A stretch of 64,000 bases of DNA from JBHJHP01 sp042219825 (GCF_042219825.1 NZ_JBHJHQ010000003.1:310001-374000), one strand, 5' to 3'. Shown: positions 16,714 through 25,367, counted from the stretch's first letter. Program-made: numbers and translations. Notes: generated from the sequence alone by a model not told the origin.

Positions 16714-18168
16714 CTACGGCTTCGTCTCAAAAAACGTATACCCATCGTATGTTGGTTTTACAGCTATGTTGGCTATTCTTGAAAAATCATCAGATTTAAA
16801 CTTATGTTCTTCATCCACCGTTATAACAGCAGGATTTGACTCCAGCACCATTCCTGTGTATAAGTTGCTGATTTCGGGAGTTGTTGTTTTAATTCCTGAT
16901 GAATAAGAATACATGCATTGGTGATAAACGGGATTAATAACCTCAATATCATCCATACCATTCATATCAAACACGGTTTTCACATGGAGTCCTTCGAGTA
17001 AATAAGTAAAATAGCGTCCAATAACGTCAATCGTAGCCGGATTAATAAATTTGTAGACTGTTATTTTTTTGGGTTCCCTTATAATGAATAAATATGGCGT
17101 ATAATTTTTACTGAAAACATCATAAACCAGATTCACCCTGTCTGTCCGAAGACTGCGGTCGTTCAACCTGTTCTTGTCTTCCTGGCTCAGGGGTTTTTCG
17201 TAGCTGCGTTTGCTCAGCATTCCTAAAAGTTCATAATCCAGATTGCCCAAAAATTCAAGCCGCTGGTTTCCGTGTCGGTTCAGCATATCATAAGTACCAC
17301 TCATTAACCGGGGTTTAAACTCAGGGAAATTACAGTGCAGAAACTGATAATCCTTATTTACCTTCTCCTTGCCATTTCGCTTAATCTCAATTGTTTTTTG
17401 CACATTGACCCATGCAGAATAGGTCATTTTCGACTGACTGTTTGCTGATCTGTTATGCGACAAATCAATGAAATATGCAAACTCCTTAACTTCATAGGCT
17501 AACTCATTAAGCATTGCCTTGGTATTCTGTATTATTGATATATAATTGGGATTAGGACTTGCTATTACCTTTGTATTTATGAAATAATATTCCCCTTTAC
17601 GTACCGGTTCTCCAACATTTACCTGAAAGTTATACGCAATAGGGAAAGGCTTTAACGGATCAACACTAAATATTTTTTTTGCCAGGGAAAACTCATCCTC
17701 TTTTGCCTTGTCCCATGCCTGTAGCTGAGCAAACATTCCGGATGTTTGGTATGCCACTTCAACACCTGTGGCTTCCAACTTTTCTATGAGTTGCTTTTGC
17801 GTGATAATAGCAGCTACTGTTACTTTAAAATCACCATCATCCTTTTCTTCGGAAAGCTTTTTATAGGTTTTAATAAAACCTTTGCTATAGGATAAAACCT
17901 CATCTTTTACGATTTCATCATTTTCAATTTTTGTCTCGCTGGAAATTAATGCTCCAACAGCTTCCTCCACGGCATTTCTCAACGCATTTTCCATGGCTTT
18001 ATCTGAAGTCTCTCCATAGGCCGATGTAATAATTTTCTTTTCCCCGTCGCCTGCAACCAAACGTTCACCTTCGATATCTTCGGTTTCAAGATTGGAAGGG
18101 ACCTTAAGCTGAGCATACGAAAGAACCGTTACAGAGATAAAGAATACGACTAATAAATATCTTCTCAT
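16714..18168 (-). CDS. Exported protein with FlgT/LPP20-like N-terminal domain
   Basis: Starting at MRRYLLVVFFISVTVLSYAQ (signal peptide; ATG at 18168) the protein has 484 residues. Residues about 35-150 contain the pattern SAYGETSDKAMENALRNAV, then VGALISSETKIENDEI and YSKGFIKTYK. This is typical of the N-terminal domain of FlgT and related LPP20 lipoproteins. The remaining 330 residues are unassigned and mostly predicted beta/alpha without membrane segments. No flagellar genes are in the window, so a flagellar role is unlikely. It is last of four overlapping or closely spaced exported-protein genes, 10 bases after the preceding stop. Confidence 0.65.
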   Translation of the reverse strand: MRRYLLVVFFISVTVLSYAQLKVPSNLETEDIEGERLVAGDGEKKIITSAYGETSDKAMENALRNAVEEAVGALISSETKIENDEIVKDEVLSYSKGFIKTYKKLSEEKDDGDFKVTVAAIITQKQLIEKLEATGVEVAYQTSGMFAQLQAWDKAKEDEFSLAKKIFSVDPLKPFPIAYNFQVNVGEPVRKGEYYFINTKVIASPNPNYISIIQNTKAMLNELAYEVKEFAYFIDLSHNRSANSQSKMTYSAWVNVQKTIEIKRNGKEKVNKDYQFLHCNFPEFKPRLMSGTYDMLNRHGNQRLEFLGNLDYELLGMLSKRSYEKPLSQEDKNRLNDRSLRTDRVNLVYDVFSKNYTPYLFIIREPKKITVYKFINPATIDVIGRYFTYLLEGLHVKTVFDMNGMDDIEVINPVYHQCMYSYSSGIKTTTPEISNLYTGMVLESNPAVITVDEEHKFKSDDFSRIANIAVKPTYDGYTFFETKP

Positions 18169-18178
18169 AATTTTTGCT

Positions 18179-19447
18179 TTAATTGTTACTAATAACCTCA
18201 AATGACCATTTATCGCACGTTATGTTATTAAGTAAATACGTTTTTAATTGTTCTGTTTTATTATAATTGAGCGCTTTAAGCGACAAATACAGGTTTCCGG
18301 GAACATAATCTGTGTCAATCCCATTGAATGCACTTATGACAGACATAATAAGTGACTTTTGATAATCTTTTTGTATGCGGTAAACTGCAGCGGATAAAAT
18401 GATTTTTTCCAGCGTAACTCCGTTAAAATTCACAGCATCGCGTAAACTGATAATGGCACTGTCCTGCTTGTTGTCATTAAATAGCAGTAATGCTTTTTTG
18501 TAAATCACATCATTTGAACCAGAAAACAGATGCAGATTTAAAGCTCCGGGATAACGTTGTATGGCACTAAATGCATCAAAAGGTTCCTCTCCTTCGGCAT
18601 ATTCGGATGCAAACAACAAAATATCATCCCAAAGCTCGTCACTTTTTTCAATGTTACTAAGAAATTCTGTGTAATATGCGTCTTTGGCTTCAAACCCATC
18701 TGATACTGTTATAAGATCCATTAGAATCAAGCGCTCAGAAAACTGACCTGCTACCTCCTTTTCTGCCAGGAGTTCATATACCAATTGAATTCCAGCCTCA
18801 GCTGATCCGAACAGGGTAGATTCAAAAACAGTTCCCGGCTCCAGACCGTAACATTTTGCCATTACCGGCAAAGGAGCGTTTTGCCTGGAAAGAAATCCGG
18901 CGTTCATTCTAAGCTGATCCGCAGGAGAAACCGGGCAATATGAAATATACATTTCAGCAGAATAAATATCCCTGGAACTCCTGTATTCCTTTTCGCATAA
19001 AGCGTTCAGATCCGGCAAATCTGCCATATCAATTTCTGAAATTTCATATTTTTTTACCGGGCACTCAAATCTGATTTTACGGGCATCACTGTCACCTGTA
19101 TTTCTTTTAGTTATCAAATCTGAAACTTCAACATTAAATCCCTTTCCGTAATATTTAACGAATAGGGGAAACAGGTCCTGGGTTTTTTGATCCTGAGTAT
19201 AAGAACGACTAAAGATCAAATACAAACCCATCAGTTCTGCCGACTTTAACCGTGCCTGACTGATTTGTGCAGTAAGCACCCGTGATGAACTAACCGGATC
19301 ATTAAATACTACATCCGAAAACAACATCGTCCTGCTACTACTAAGCGCATACGTAACACCGTTGTACTCATAATTCAACTGCCCGGTAATTACCGGGCAA
19401 TTAAAAAACAATAGTAAATATAATATGCTATAACTCTTCCTCTTCAC
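18179..19447 (-). CDS. Exported protein of unknown function in the LPP20/FlgT-like operon
   Basis: The 422-residue protein begins with a signal peptide (KRKSYSILYLLLFFNCPVITG). The mature part is largely helical with a run of short hydrophobic/alanine-containing helices after residue 240 that could be repeat units (TPR-like), but no repeat consensus is firm. I do not recognise the family. It overlaps the end of the upstream gene by 20 bases, which implies translational coupling, and is followed by the FlgT-like gene. Its function probably belongs with the three neighbouring exported proteins. Confidence 0.6.
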   Translation of the reverse strand: MKRKSYSILYLLLFFNCPVITGQLNYEYNGVTYALSSSRTMLFSDVVFNDPVSSSRVLTAQISQARLKSAELMGLYLIFSRSYTQDQKTQDLFPLFVKYYGKGFNVEVSDLITKRNTGDSDARKIRFECPVKKYEISEIDMADLPDLNALCEKEYRSSRDIYSAEMYISYCPVSPADQLRMNAGFLSRQNAPLPVMAKCYGLEPGTVFESTLFGSAEAGIQLVYELLAEKEVAGQFSERLILMDLITVSDGFEAKDAYYTEFLSNIEKSDELWDDILLFASEYAEGEEPFDAFSAIQRYPGALNLHLFSGSNDVIYKKALLLFNDNKQDSAIISLRDAVNFNGVTLEKIILSAAVYRIQKDYQKSLIMSVISAFNGIDTDYVPGNLYLSLKALNYNKTEQLKTYLLNNITCDKWSFEVISNN

Positions 19448-20744
19448 CAGTTACAGTGTAGTTGCTTTTCTTGGTTTTTTGAGGTTGAGCCTGTTGATTG
19501 TTACCGTTGGCAGGTTCCGGTTCTGTAAATGTTTCCTTTAATTCATCTGCCCTGGCTGCAATAGTAGGTGACCACATAACCACTACCCCAGCAACATTTT
19601 GTTTTGAAACCGGATGAATACCTTTCCACTTCCTTACCATGGTTGTAGGTAAATTCAGTGTGGTTGATTTTGACTGTACCGCCTGTGACCATTTCTGCTG
19701 TGAAAAATAGGAATCAGTACCATCTGCATATTGCTGAAATTTTTCAGTTGTTTCACTTACCTCATCAGCAATCATATCTTCAGCCACAAAATTTTTAATG
19801 TTATTTACAGCCGAAAGTCTTGCTTTACTGTAAGCTCTGGAGAATTCAGCAGAAGCTCTGGTCCCGCTTGCATTCACCTCTTCCTGCCCAAATCCGTATA
19901 CAACCATATCACCATTCTGATCGTAAGTAATATAGGTTCCCATTCTGCCGACAAGTTTATCGGGTGTCATACCTAAAATCTTGTCCATCGAATTTGTCGA
20001 TTTCCCCTGCTTTGCCTGCGAATCATCCCGGTTCTTAATCATGGCTGACAGTGACTGAAACTCCGGTGAATATTTCATACATACCGAAACCTGATAGTCA
20101 TTATTCCCAGCCTCTCCCTCACAAATACGGACGACTGCACAACCTTTTACCATTCCGGAAACAAAAGAACGGACCGATTCATTATACTTCTGTTCAAACA
20201 CAGCCTTCTTATTGGATTCGTTCAATTTCTGTATTTCCTCATCCGAAACACCGAGTGCACTCAAAGCTTTATCAAGCGACTTATCCATTACCATTTTGGC
20301 CTTTTTCAGCATACCTGCTTTCTTTTTCTGATCCGGATCTTCACCAATTATTTTATCATCGATCATTTCAAATCCTCTACCTGAGGTGATCTGTTCACCT
20401 GCCATTCTCAGCAAATTCATTTTAGCAGTCATTTCAGCAATTGAATATGCCACATTTCTTGATAAAATAAATCCCGGCATATTACTAGGCCTGGTAGTAG
20501 TTCCTGATGCTATCACATAAATGGAACCATCGCTGTTAATTGCATCCAGACTCTTCCCCTGTCTTGCAAGTGAATTCATAACTGATTCCGTTAATTTATC
20601 TTCCGGGAATTCAAGCACTTCTACCTGGACATCCTGTGTCTCAGAAACGGCCTTTGACGCCGCCATATCTCCGGGATTTTGAGCTTTAGCCATCAAAAAA
20701 GGCAAAAACGCAAAAAGCAATAATTGTTTTTTCATTTTATTCAA
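19428..20744 (-). CDS. Exported protein with two LPP20-like modules
   Basis: The 438-residue protein starts MNKMKKQLLLFAFLPFLMAKAQ (signal peptide; M4 at 20735 is an alternative start). Two modules share the same layout: a short strand ending in glycine (YVIASGTT and MVVYGFGQEE), then an alanine-rich helix (SRNVAYSIAEMTAKMNLLRM and SRAYSKARLSAVNNIKNF), then later strands. This layout is that of LPP20/SIMPL-type domains. The C-terminus is polar and glutamine-rich. It overlaps the preceding gene by 8 bases and the following by 20. Its function is unknown; a periplasmic or outer-membrane scaffold role is only a guess. Confidence 0.65.
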   Translation of the reverse strand: MNKMKKQLLLFAFLPFLMAKAQNPGDMAASKAVSETQDVQVEVLEFPEDKLTESVMNSLARQGKSLDAINSDGSIYVIASGTTTRPSNMPGFILSRNVAYSIAEMTAKMNLLRMAGEQITSGRGFEMIDDKIIGEDPDQKKKAGMLKKAKMVMDKSLDKALSALGVSDEEIQKLNESNKKAVFEQKYNESVRSFVSGMVKGCAVVRICEGEAGNNDYQVSVCMKYSPEFQSLSAMIKNRDDSQAKQGKSTNSMDKILGMTPDKLVGRMGTYITYDQNGDMVVYGFGQEEVNASGTRASAEFSRAYSKARLSAVNNIKNFVAEDMIADEVSETTEKFQQYADGTDSYFSQQKWSQAVQSKSTTLNLPTTMVRKWKGIHPVSKQNVAGVVVMWSPTIAARADELKETFTEPEPANGNNQQAQPQKTKKSNYTVTGEEEEL

Positions 20745-21201
20745 TATTTATGGGTTTGTAGATTGCGTAGTAAAACATAGACTTATCATCAGACTTCCAG
20801 CTTGCCAGCTTGGACATAGAGTGAATAAATCCTTCTGAATTCTCTTTAATTGTCTGAAAATATGATGTTTTTTCTTCTACTTTCCTTTCGTTACCTTCCG
20901 TGGTAACAATTTGCTCTATTACCGCCACAGCTGACGACGTAAAATCAGAACCATTAATCAATACTGCAATTTCTTTTTCAGCTTTAACCTTCCCAATTCG
21001 TTCAAGAATGGAACGCGATTGTCCCTTATTTTCCACAAACCCTACACCTACAATATAGGCCTGCCCATCAAAAGGTATAACCTCGGCACCTCCTTCGCTA
21101 ATCACCGGATGCTTTTTTACAACCTTAATCAATGAATCAGTCTGTGACAATAAGGCTAATGGCAACAAAAACACAAAAAGTGTTGATACGATATATTTCA
21201 T
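20737..21201 (-). CDS. Small exported LPP20-like protein, first gene of the operon
   Basis: The 154-residue protein has a signal peptide (KYIVSTLFVFLLPLALLSQ) and a single LPP20-like module: AYIVGVGFVENKGQSRSILE, then RIGKVKAEKEIAVLINGSDF, then the SYFQTIKENSEGFIHSMSK region. No lipobox is seen. The gene starts the four-gene unit that runs to 16714. The divergent AlbA-type gene begins 144 bases away, so the promoter for this operon lies in that spacer, although no clean -7 element is visible on this strand. Confidence 0.65.
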   Translation of the reverse strand: MKYIVSTLFVFLLPLALLSQTDSLIKVVKKHPVISEGGAEVIPFDGQAYIVGVGFVENKGQSRSILERIGKVKAEKEIAVLINGSDFTSSAVAVIEQIVTTEGNERKVEEKTSYFQTIKENSEGFIHSMSKLASWKSDDKSMFYYAIYKPINIE

Positions 21202-21333
21202 AATGGATACAATGAGGTGCTGTAAATTTATTAAAAACCCAATGTTTTTATGTTTCAGGTATTTAAAATTATAAGCCGTCTCCTTAATTTATAATCATTA
21301 TACATTAAGAAGGTATATCATTTTATTTAAAGC

Positions 21334-21341
21334 TATCTTTG
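21334..21341 (+). promoter_or_regulatory. -7 element (TATCTTTG) directly before the AlbA-type gene
   Basis: TATCTTTG fits TAnnTTTG and ends 4 bases before the ATG at 21346. Transcription would therefore begin at or next to the start codon, giving a leaderless or nearly leaderless mRNA. Confidence 0.5.
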
Positions 21342-21345
21342 CACC

Positions 21346-21999
21346 ATGCCTTATACGAACAAAATACTGCAGTATATTACAGAAGGAGAGCATGTGGAAC
21401 AGGATTTCAAATTTGAAATTTCTGATTCAAAAAAAATTGCGCGTTCACTTGCAGCCTTTGCCAACACGCAGGGCGGACGTTTGCTCGTCGGTGTAAAGGA
21501 CAATGGAAATATCTCTGGTGTGCGCTCCGAAGAGGAGTTTTACATGATAGAGGCTGCTGCACATATGTATTGTAAGCCCCCAGTTCCCTTTCAGGCAAAA
21601 GAGTGGGACGTGAACGGGAAGACTGTACTGGAAATAAAAATCGCAAAAAGTGACTATAAACTCCACAAGGCACCTGATAACGACGGGAAGTTTAAAGTGT
21701 ATGTTCGGGTAAACGATCAGAATTTGCTGGCAAATGCCATCTATATCAATGCACAAAAGCAGAAAAAGCGACCTGAAGGCAAGGCCTTTTTGTTGTCTGA
21801 ACCTGTAAAAAAACTGCTCGATCTGCTCAATAATGAAGAAACCGTAACAGCCGGAAAGTTTAAACGTTTGGCTGAGATCAACTCCAGAACGGCCAACCGG
21901 ATACTAACAGACCTTGTTGCCATGAACATTATCCGCATCCATTTTACGGATAAACTCACCTACTATTCACTGGTTCCTACATCAGAAAATGACAAGTAA
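21346..21999 (+). CDS. AlbA_2/Schlafen-type ATP-binding domain protein
   Basis: The 217-residue protein has the AlbA_2 signature: EGEHVEQDFKFEISD, KIARSLAAFANTQGGRLLVG and KDNGNISGV. This domain was first annotated as a putative DNA-binding or ATP-binding module. The C-terminal 70 residues look like a winged helix (VTAGKFKRLAEINSRTANRI), which would suit nucleic-acid binding. No nuclease motif is evident. The 3' end overlaps the converging helix-hairpin-helix gene by 37 bases. The family call is solid and the role is not known. Confidence 0.8.
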   Translation: MPYTNKILQYITEGEHVEQDFKFEISDSKKIARSLAAFANTQGGRLLVGVKDNGNISGVRSEEEFYMIEAAAHMYCKPPVPFQAKEWDVNGKTVLEIKIAKSDYKLHKAPDNDGKFKVYVRVNDQNLLANAIYINAQKQKKRPEGKAFLLSEPVKKLLDLLNNEETVTAGKFKRLAEINSRTANRILTDLVAMNIIRIHFTDKLTYYSLVPTSENDK

Positions 22000-22904
22000 G
22001 GTTTGATCCTTCCCAGTTTTACTGTATCCAGACCTTGTATCCTCATAAGCTCTTCAAAATTTTCAATCGGTTTTTTATCTCTTCGGTATTCATATATGGC
22101 TTTAGCCTGGTAAAAATTCAGATATGGATGGCCTTTCAGTTGATTGACAGACACTGTATTTGGATTTAGCCTTACCAACAACGTAGTGTCAATGGTAAGC
22201 TGATCCGAAATATTATGTACCACATCGGGTTTCAGGCCATAAACTTCTTTTAATTGATCCTGACTGTAAAAACCTCCCAGCCAACTCCGGTATTTCACGA
22301 TACGCTCAGAAAGTACTGAGCCAATTCCGGGCAACATTTTCAGCAGAGCAGTATCAGCGCTGTTGAGTTCTATGACAATTTCAGGTTCCTTTTCAATACT
22401 CACATACTCAACCCGCTTTTCCTCTTTAGCCTTTACTTCAGTCACTTCCACTACTTTATCAGGTAAACTTTTCTCCTTTCTGCTGATCCGGATGAAAGGT
22501 TTCAATACCACGAGTTCACTGTCTGATATAGAATATATTCTTCCAAGATCTTTAGCTTCACGAAATGATCCACCGGAATTTCGGTAACGTGTAATATTAG
22601 TGATACTGATTGAACCAAATCCCAACCGTCGCATAGTTAATGAATCAGCTGTGTTCGGATCAAACACCGAAAGGGAATCTCTATTAAAATGATCCTCTGT
22701 GAGCCACACCTGCCTTAAAGAATCCATGTACATTGCATGTTTAAACGAATCTATTTTTGACTGGTAATAGGAATAGTCATATGGTTTATGGTTGACAAGT
22801 GTTGGCATAAATAACCTTGCAATCAGCAAAATCAGCAACAGGATGATGAGAATAATAATGCCGTTGCGTTCCCGGCGCGAGTAAAAAAACCAGTCTTTCC
22901 ACAT
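21963..22904 (-). CDS. Membrane-anchored helix-hairpin-helix protein (ComEA-like)
   Basis: The 313-residue protein has one N-terminal membrane segment (about 15-33, IIILIILLLILLIARLF). Three helix-hairpin-helix regions follow: NTADSLTMRRLGFGSISITN, ALLKMLPGIGSVLSERIVKY, and the QLKGHPYLNFYQAKAIYEYR repeat near the end. The middle one has the classic GIGSVLSERI hairpin. ComEA proteins bind incoming DNA at the envelope in transformation, and Bacteroidota relatives with several such regions are common. No other competence genes are adjacent. It converges with the AlbA-type gene. Confidence 0.8.
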   Translation of the reverse strand: MWKDWFFYSRRERNGIIILIILLLILLIARLFMPTLVNHKPYDYSYYQSKIDSFKHAMYMDSLRQVWLTEDHFNRDSLSVFDPNTADSLTMRRLGFGSISITNITRYRNSGGSFREAKDLGRIYSISDSELVVLKPFIRISRKEKSLPDKVVEVTEVKAKEEKRVEYVSIEKEPEIVIELNSADTALLKMLPGIGSVLSERIVKYRSWLGGFYSQDQLKEVYGLKPDVVHNISDQLTIDTTLLVRLNPNTVSVNQLKGHPYLNFYQAKAIYEYRRDKKPIENFEELMRIQGLDTVKLGRIKPYLSFSDVGTSE

Positions 22905-22926
22905 GTTCAGGTTGTTTAGTAATAAC

Positions 22927-22934
22927 CAAAGTTA
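22927..22934 (-). promoter_or_regulatory. -7 element (TAACTTTG) for the helix-hairpin-helix gene
   Basis: Read on the minus strand, TAACTTTG fits TAnnTTTG and lies 23 bases before the start codon at 22904. A -33 TTG (22958-22960) is a little too far away (23 bases). Confidence 0.4.
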
Positions 22935-22998
22935 ACAAAAAAACTCATTCTTGTTATCAAGGACTTTAATGCGAGTAAAAGCTTCATTCATCCCAGCA

Positions 22999-23198
22999 CT
23001 TTCGCACCTACGGAGCTCTGATTTTTTATATCGATTTTTTCTACCATTCAGTCGGGACCAACGGCCCTCTTTTCAAATATCCGGTCTTTTTCTCCACATT
23101 AAATGCATTTACACAAAAACAGAAGCACACCGTAGGGTGTGCATGTATGGTAGAAAAATTGAGTGATTTAATTATTAGGAGCCCGATAAGGGCGAAAG
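22999..23198. repeat. Palindromic 200-base element (MITE/REP-type) in the 391-base spacer
   Basis: The outer ends at 22999-23018 (CTTTCGCACCTACGGAGCTC) and 23179-23198 are imperfect inverted repeats (15 of 20). Inner perfect 12-base inverted repeats TTTTTCTACCAT (23036-23047) and ATGGTAGAAAAA (23147-23158) follow. A further hairpin GCACACC-GTAG-GGTGTGC lies at 23125-23142. No coding sequence is found inside. The structure suggests a non-autonomous mobile or REP-type element. The rest of the spacer 22905-23295 shows nothing recognisable apart from the promoter at 22927. Confidence 0.65.
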
Positions 23199-23295
23199 AA
23201 TAGTCAGATTTTTAATACAGCTTGTACTTGAAATATCATAGTCTGACTATGAATTTTCAAGGATAAATTACATTTCCCAATCAGGTATTTGTCTA

Positions 23296-24195
23296 TTATG
23301 CACCTACGGCTGCCAATAGAATAGAATTAAACTTAGCTTCTTCAGAATCACTTCTGGAAGTCAGTACGATTGGCGCACTTGCACCCAGCACCACCGACGC
23401 CACCTTCGCATTTGAGAAAAATACCAAAGATTTATACAACACATTTCCCACCTCAATATCCGGGACAAGTAGTATATCACAATCGCCGGCCACATCACTT
23501 TTGATGCCTTTATGTTTGGCACTCTCGCTGCTTACTGCGTTATCAAACGCCAGTGGACCATCAATAATACATCCCATTATCTGATCCCTCTGATTCATTT
23601 TTGAAAGCAATGCAGCATCCAGAGTGGCAGACATTTTCTCGTCAACCACCTCAATGGCACCCAAAACGGCTACTTTAGGATTAGCTATCTGAAGTTTGTG
23701 CAGGTAACTAACGGAATTTTCCAGAATACCGATTTTCTCATTCAGGTTTGGTGATATGTTCATTGCAACATCCGTAATTGCAATTAGTTTATGGTAAGTG
23801 GGAACTTCAAATAAAGCAAAGTGCGACAGCAGCTTTCCGGTACGTAAACCCCATTCTTTATTCAATACCCCGCGCAATAAATCCGGTGTTTTAACATTAC
23901 CCTTCATAAGTATGTCTGCCTGCTTGTTATGAACCAGACTAACGGATAACCGAATACCTTTCAATTTATCCGGTTCATGAATGATCTGCGTCCCTTTGAT
24001 GGATATCTCATGTTCATAAGCTACTTTTTCAATTTTGTTCTGGTCACCAACCAGAACTGCATCAATAATATTTTTCTCCTGCGCAGCTATTACAGCACCT
24101 AAGGAATGTGGATCATCAGCAACAGCCAAAACAAGACGCTTGGTTGGCATATCGGCTTTTAACAATTTGTTGAGGTCAGACAGTTTTATTAGCAT
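23296..24195 (-). CDS. ptb: Phosphate butyryltransferase (phosphotransacylase family)
   Basis: The 299-residue protein (ATG at 24195, MLIKLSDLNKLL; a longer frame to 24231 is less likely) belongs to the phosphate acetyl/butyryltransferase family, which exchanges CoA for phosphate on short acyl groups. Typical blocks are RLVLAVADDPHSLGAVIAA, LMKGNVKTPDLLRGVL, ITDVAMNISP and CIIDGPLAFDNAVS. The small size and the sequence favour Ptb over Pta. In many Bacteroidota ptb is followed by a butyrate kinase gene. Here only the palindromic element and the helix-hairpin-helix gene follow, so the kinase is elsewhere or absent. Confidence 0.85.
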   Translation of the reverse strand: MLIKLSDLNKLLKADMPTKRLVLAVADDPHSLGAVIAAQEKNIIDAVLVGDQNKIEKVAYEHEISIKGTQIIHEPDKLKGIRLSVSLVHNKQADILMKGNVKTPDLLRGVLNKEWGLRTGKLLSHFALFEVPTYHKLIAITDVAMNISPNLNEKIGILENSVSYLHKLQIANPKVAVLGAIEVVDEKMSATLDAALLSKMNQRDQIMGCIIDGPLAFDNAVSSESAKHKGIKSDVAGDCDILLVPDIEVGNVLYKSLVFFSNAKVASVVLGASAPIVLTSRSDSEEAKFNSILLAAVGA

Positions 24196-24313
24196 GGTAA
24201 ATTTTTTAATAAAAATACAGCTTCTAAACAAAATGAAATATGATGAAGTTCATTCGGCTGTGTAACATGAGCATGTGTATTGATTAAAATTCCATGACAA
24301 TTGACAGGTTTTT

Positions 24314-24343
24314 TTGCAGATTTTAAATTTTAACTTACATTTG
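24314..24343 (+). promoter_or_regulatory. his operon promoter
   Basis: TTG (24314-24316) is followed after 19 bases by TACATTTG (24336-24343), a textbook Bacteroidota -33/-7 pair. Transcription would begin around 24350, shortly before the his leader peptide. Confidence 0.8.
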
Positions 24344-24361
24344 CAGCACAATTAATTGAAC

Positions 24362-24415
24362 ATGATTACGAACACTTTACATCACGGTCATCATTTTTTC
24401 CTGCTTCAGCGGTAG
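24362..24415 (+). CDS. hisL: his operon leader peptide
   Basis: This short open frame encodes MITNTLHHGHHFFLLQR and stops at TAG. Four of its seventeen residues are histidines clustered as HHGHH. It lies between a strong promoter and a terminator hairpin in front of hisG. It is the control codon block of a transcription attenuator: with histidyl-tRNA scarce, the ribosome stalls on the histidine codons. Confidence 0.85.
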   Translation: MITNTLHHGHHFFLLQR

Positions 24416-24476
24416 GCCGTGATTCTAATGTGTAAAAATATTCAAAGGCTTATCGTTTACCGGTGAGCCTTTTTTA
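24381..24476 (+). terminator. his attenuator: pause hairpin and intrinsic terminator
   Basis: ATCACGG (24381-24387), within the histidine codons, pairs with CCGTGAT (24417-24423) to form the first hairpin. AAGGCTTATCG (24445-24455) pairs with CGGTGAGCCTT (24461-24471), with two G-U pairs, and is followed by a T-run. This forms an intrinsic terminator 28 bases ahead of hisG. Stalling on the leader would disrupt the first hairpin and favour an alternative fold that spares the terminator. The exact antiterminator pairing needs folding to settle. Confidence 0.8.
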
Positions 24477-24498
24477 TTTGCATATAACTAAATAACAA

Positions 24499-25350
24499 AT
24501 GATACGAATTGCAGTACAAACAAAAGGTCGGCTACACGAAGAGTCGATGGAGTTATTAAAAGAAGTGGGTATTAAACTCACACCAGGGAAACGCCAGTTA
24601 CTGTCTCCCGCAAAAAATTTCCCGTGCGAATTGTTGTTCCTGCGCGACGATGATATTCCGCAGTCGGTAGCAGATGGCGTGGCTGATATCGGGATAGTGG
24701 GTGAAAACGAATATCTGGAAAAAGAGCAGGATGCGGGAATCATCAAACGTTTGGGATTCAGCAAATGCCGTCTGTCGCTTGCCATTCCTAAAGGTGAAGA
24801 TTATCAGGGCCCCGAATGGTTTAAGGGTAAAAAAATCGCTACGTCCTATCCGGTCATCCTGAAAAATTATCTGAAAGAACAGAACATCAGTGCTGAGATT
24901 CATGAGATTATGGGATCAGTGGAAATTGCTCCGGGAATTGGTCTGGCAGATGCCATATTTGATATTGTCAGTTCTGGGGGAACACTGGTCAGCAATGGAC
25001 TTAAGGAAGTTGAGGTGGTTACGCCTTCGGAAGCCATCATCATCGGGAACAAAAGTCTGAGTGATGAGAAAAAAGCCATTATCGACGAGTTGATCTTCCG
25101 GATTGAATCGGTTCAAAGGGCTAATAACAAAAAATACATTTTATTGAATGCCCCCAATGAAAAGATCGATGCGATTATCGGGTTGCTTCCGGGCATGAAA
25201 AGCCCTACTATAATGCCACTGGCTGAAGAAGGTTGGAGCTCACTGCACTCGGTGATCGAAGAAAAACAATTCTGGGAAATTATTGGAAAGCTGAAGGCCC
25301 TTGGAGCACAAGGCATTCTGGTCATTCCGATTGAGAAAATGATAATGTAA
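24499..25350 (+). CDS. hisG: ATP phosphoribosyltransferase, long form
   Basis: First step of histidine synthesis: ATP plus PRPP gives phosphoribosyl-ATP. The 283-residue length and the C-terminal ACT-like domain (about 205-283, ILLNAPNEKIDAIIGLLPGM and LGAQGILVIPIEKM) show the long, histidine-inhibited form that needs no HisZ. The catalytic core carries VADIGIVGENEYLE and the PRPP-binding IFDIVSSGGTLVSNGL. It is preceded by a histidine-codon leader and attenuator, so expression should rise when histidine is short. hisD follows after 17 bases. Confidence 0.95.
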   Translation: MIRIAVQTKGRLHEESMELLKEVGIKLTPGKRQLLSPAKNFPCELLFLRDDDIPQSVADGVADIGIVGENEYLEKEQDAGIIKRLGFSKCRLSLAIPKGEDYQGPEWFKGKKIATSYPVILKNYLKEQNISAEIHEIMGSVEIAPGIGLADAIFDIVSSGGTLVSNGLKEVEVVTPSEAIIIGNKSLSDEKKAIIDELIFRIESVQRANNKKYILLNAPNEKIDAIIGLLPGMKSPTIMPLAEEGWSSLHSVIEEKQFWEIIGKLKALGAQGILVIPIEKMIM

Positions 25351-25367
25351 ATTTGTAACAAAAAACA

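Noticed and set aside
16714..18168. Flagellar assembly gene (FlgT)
   Set aside because: No flagellar gene is present and the match is limited to the N-terminal domain shared with LPP20-type proteins.
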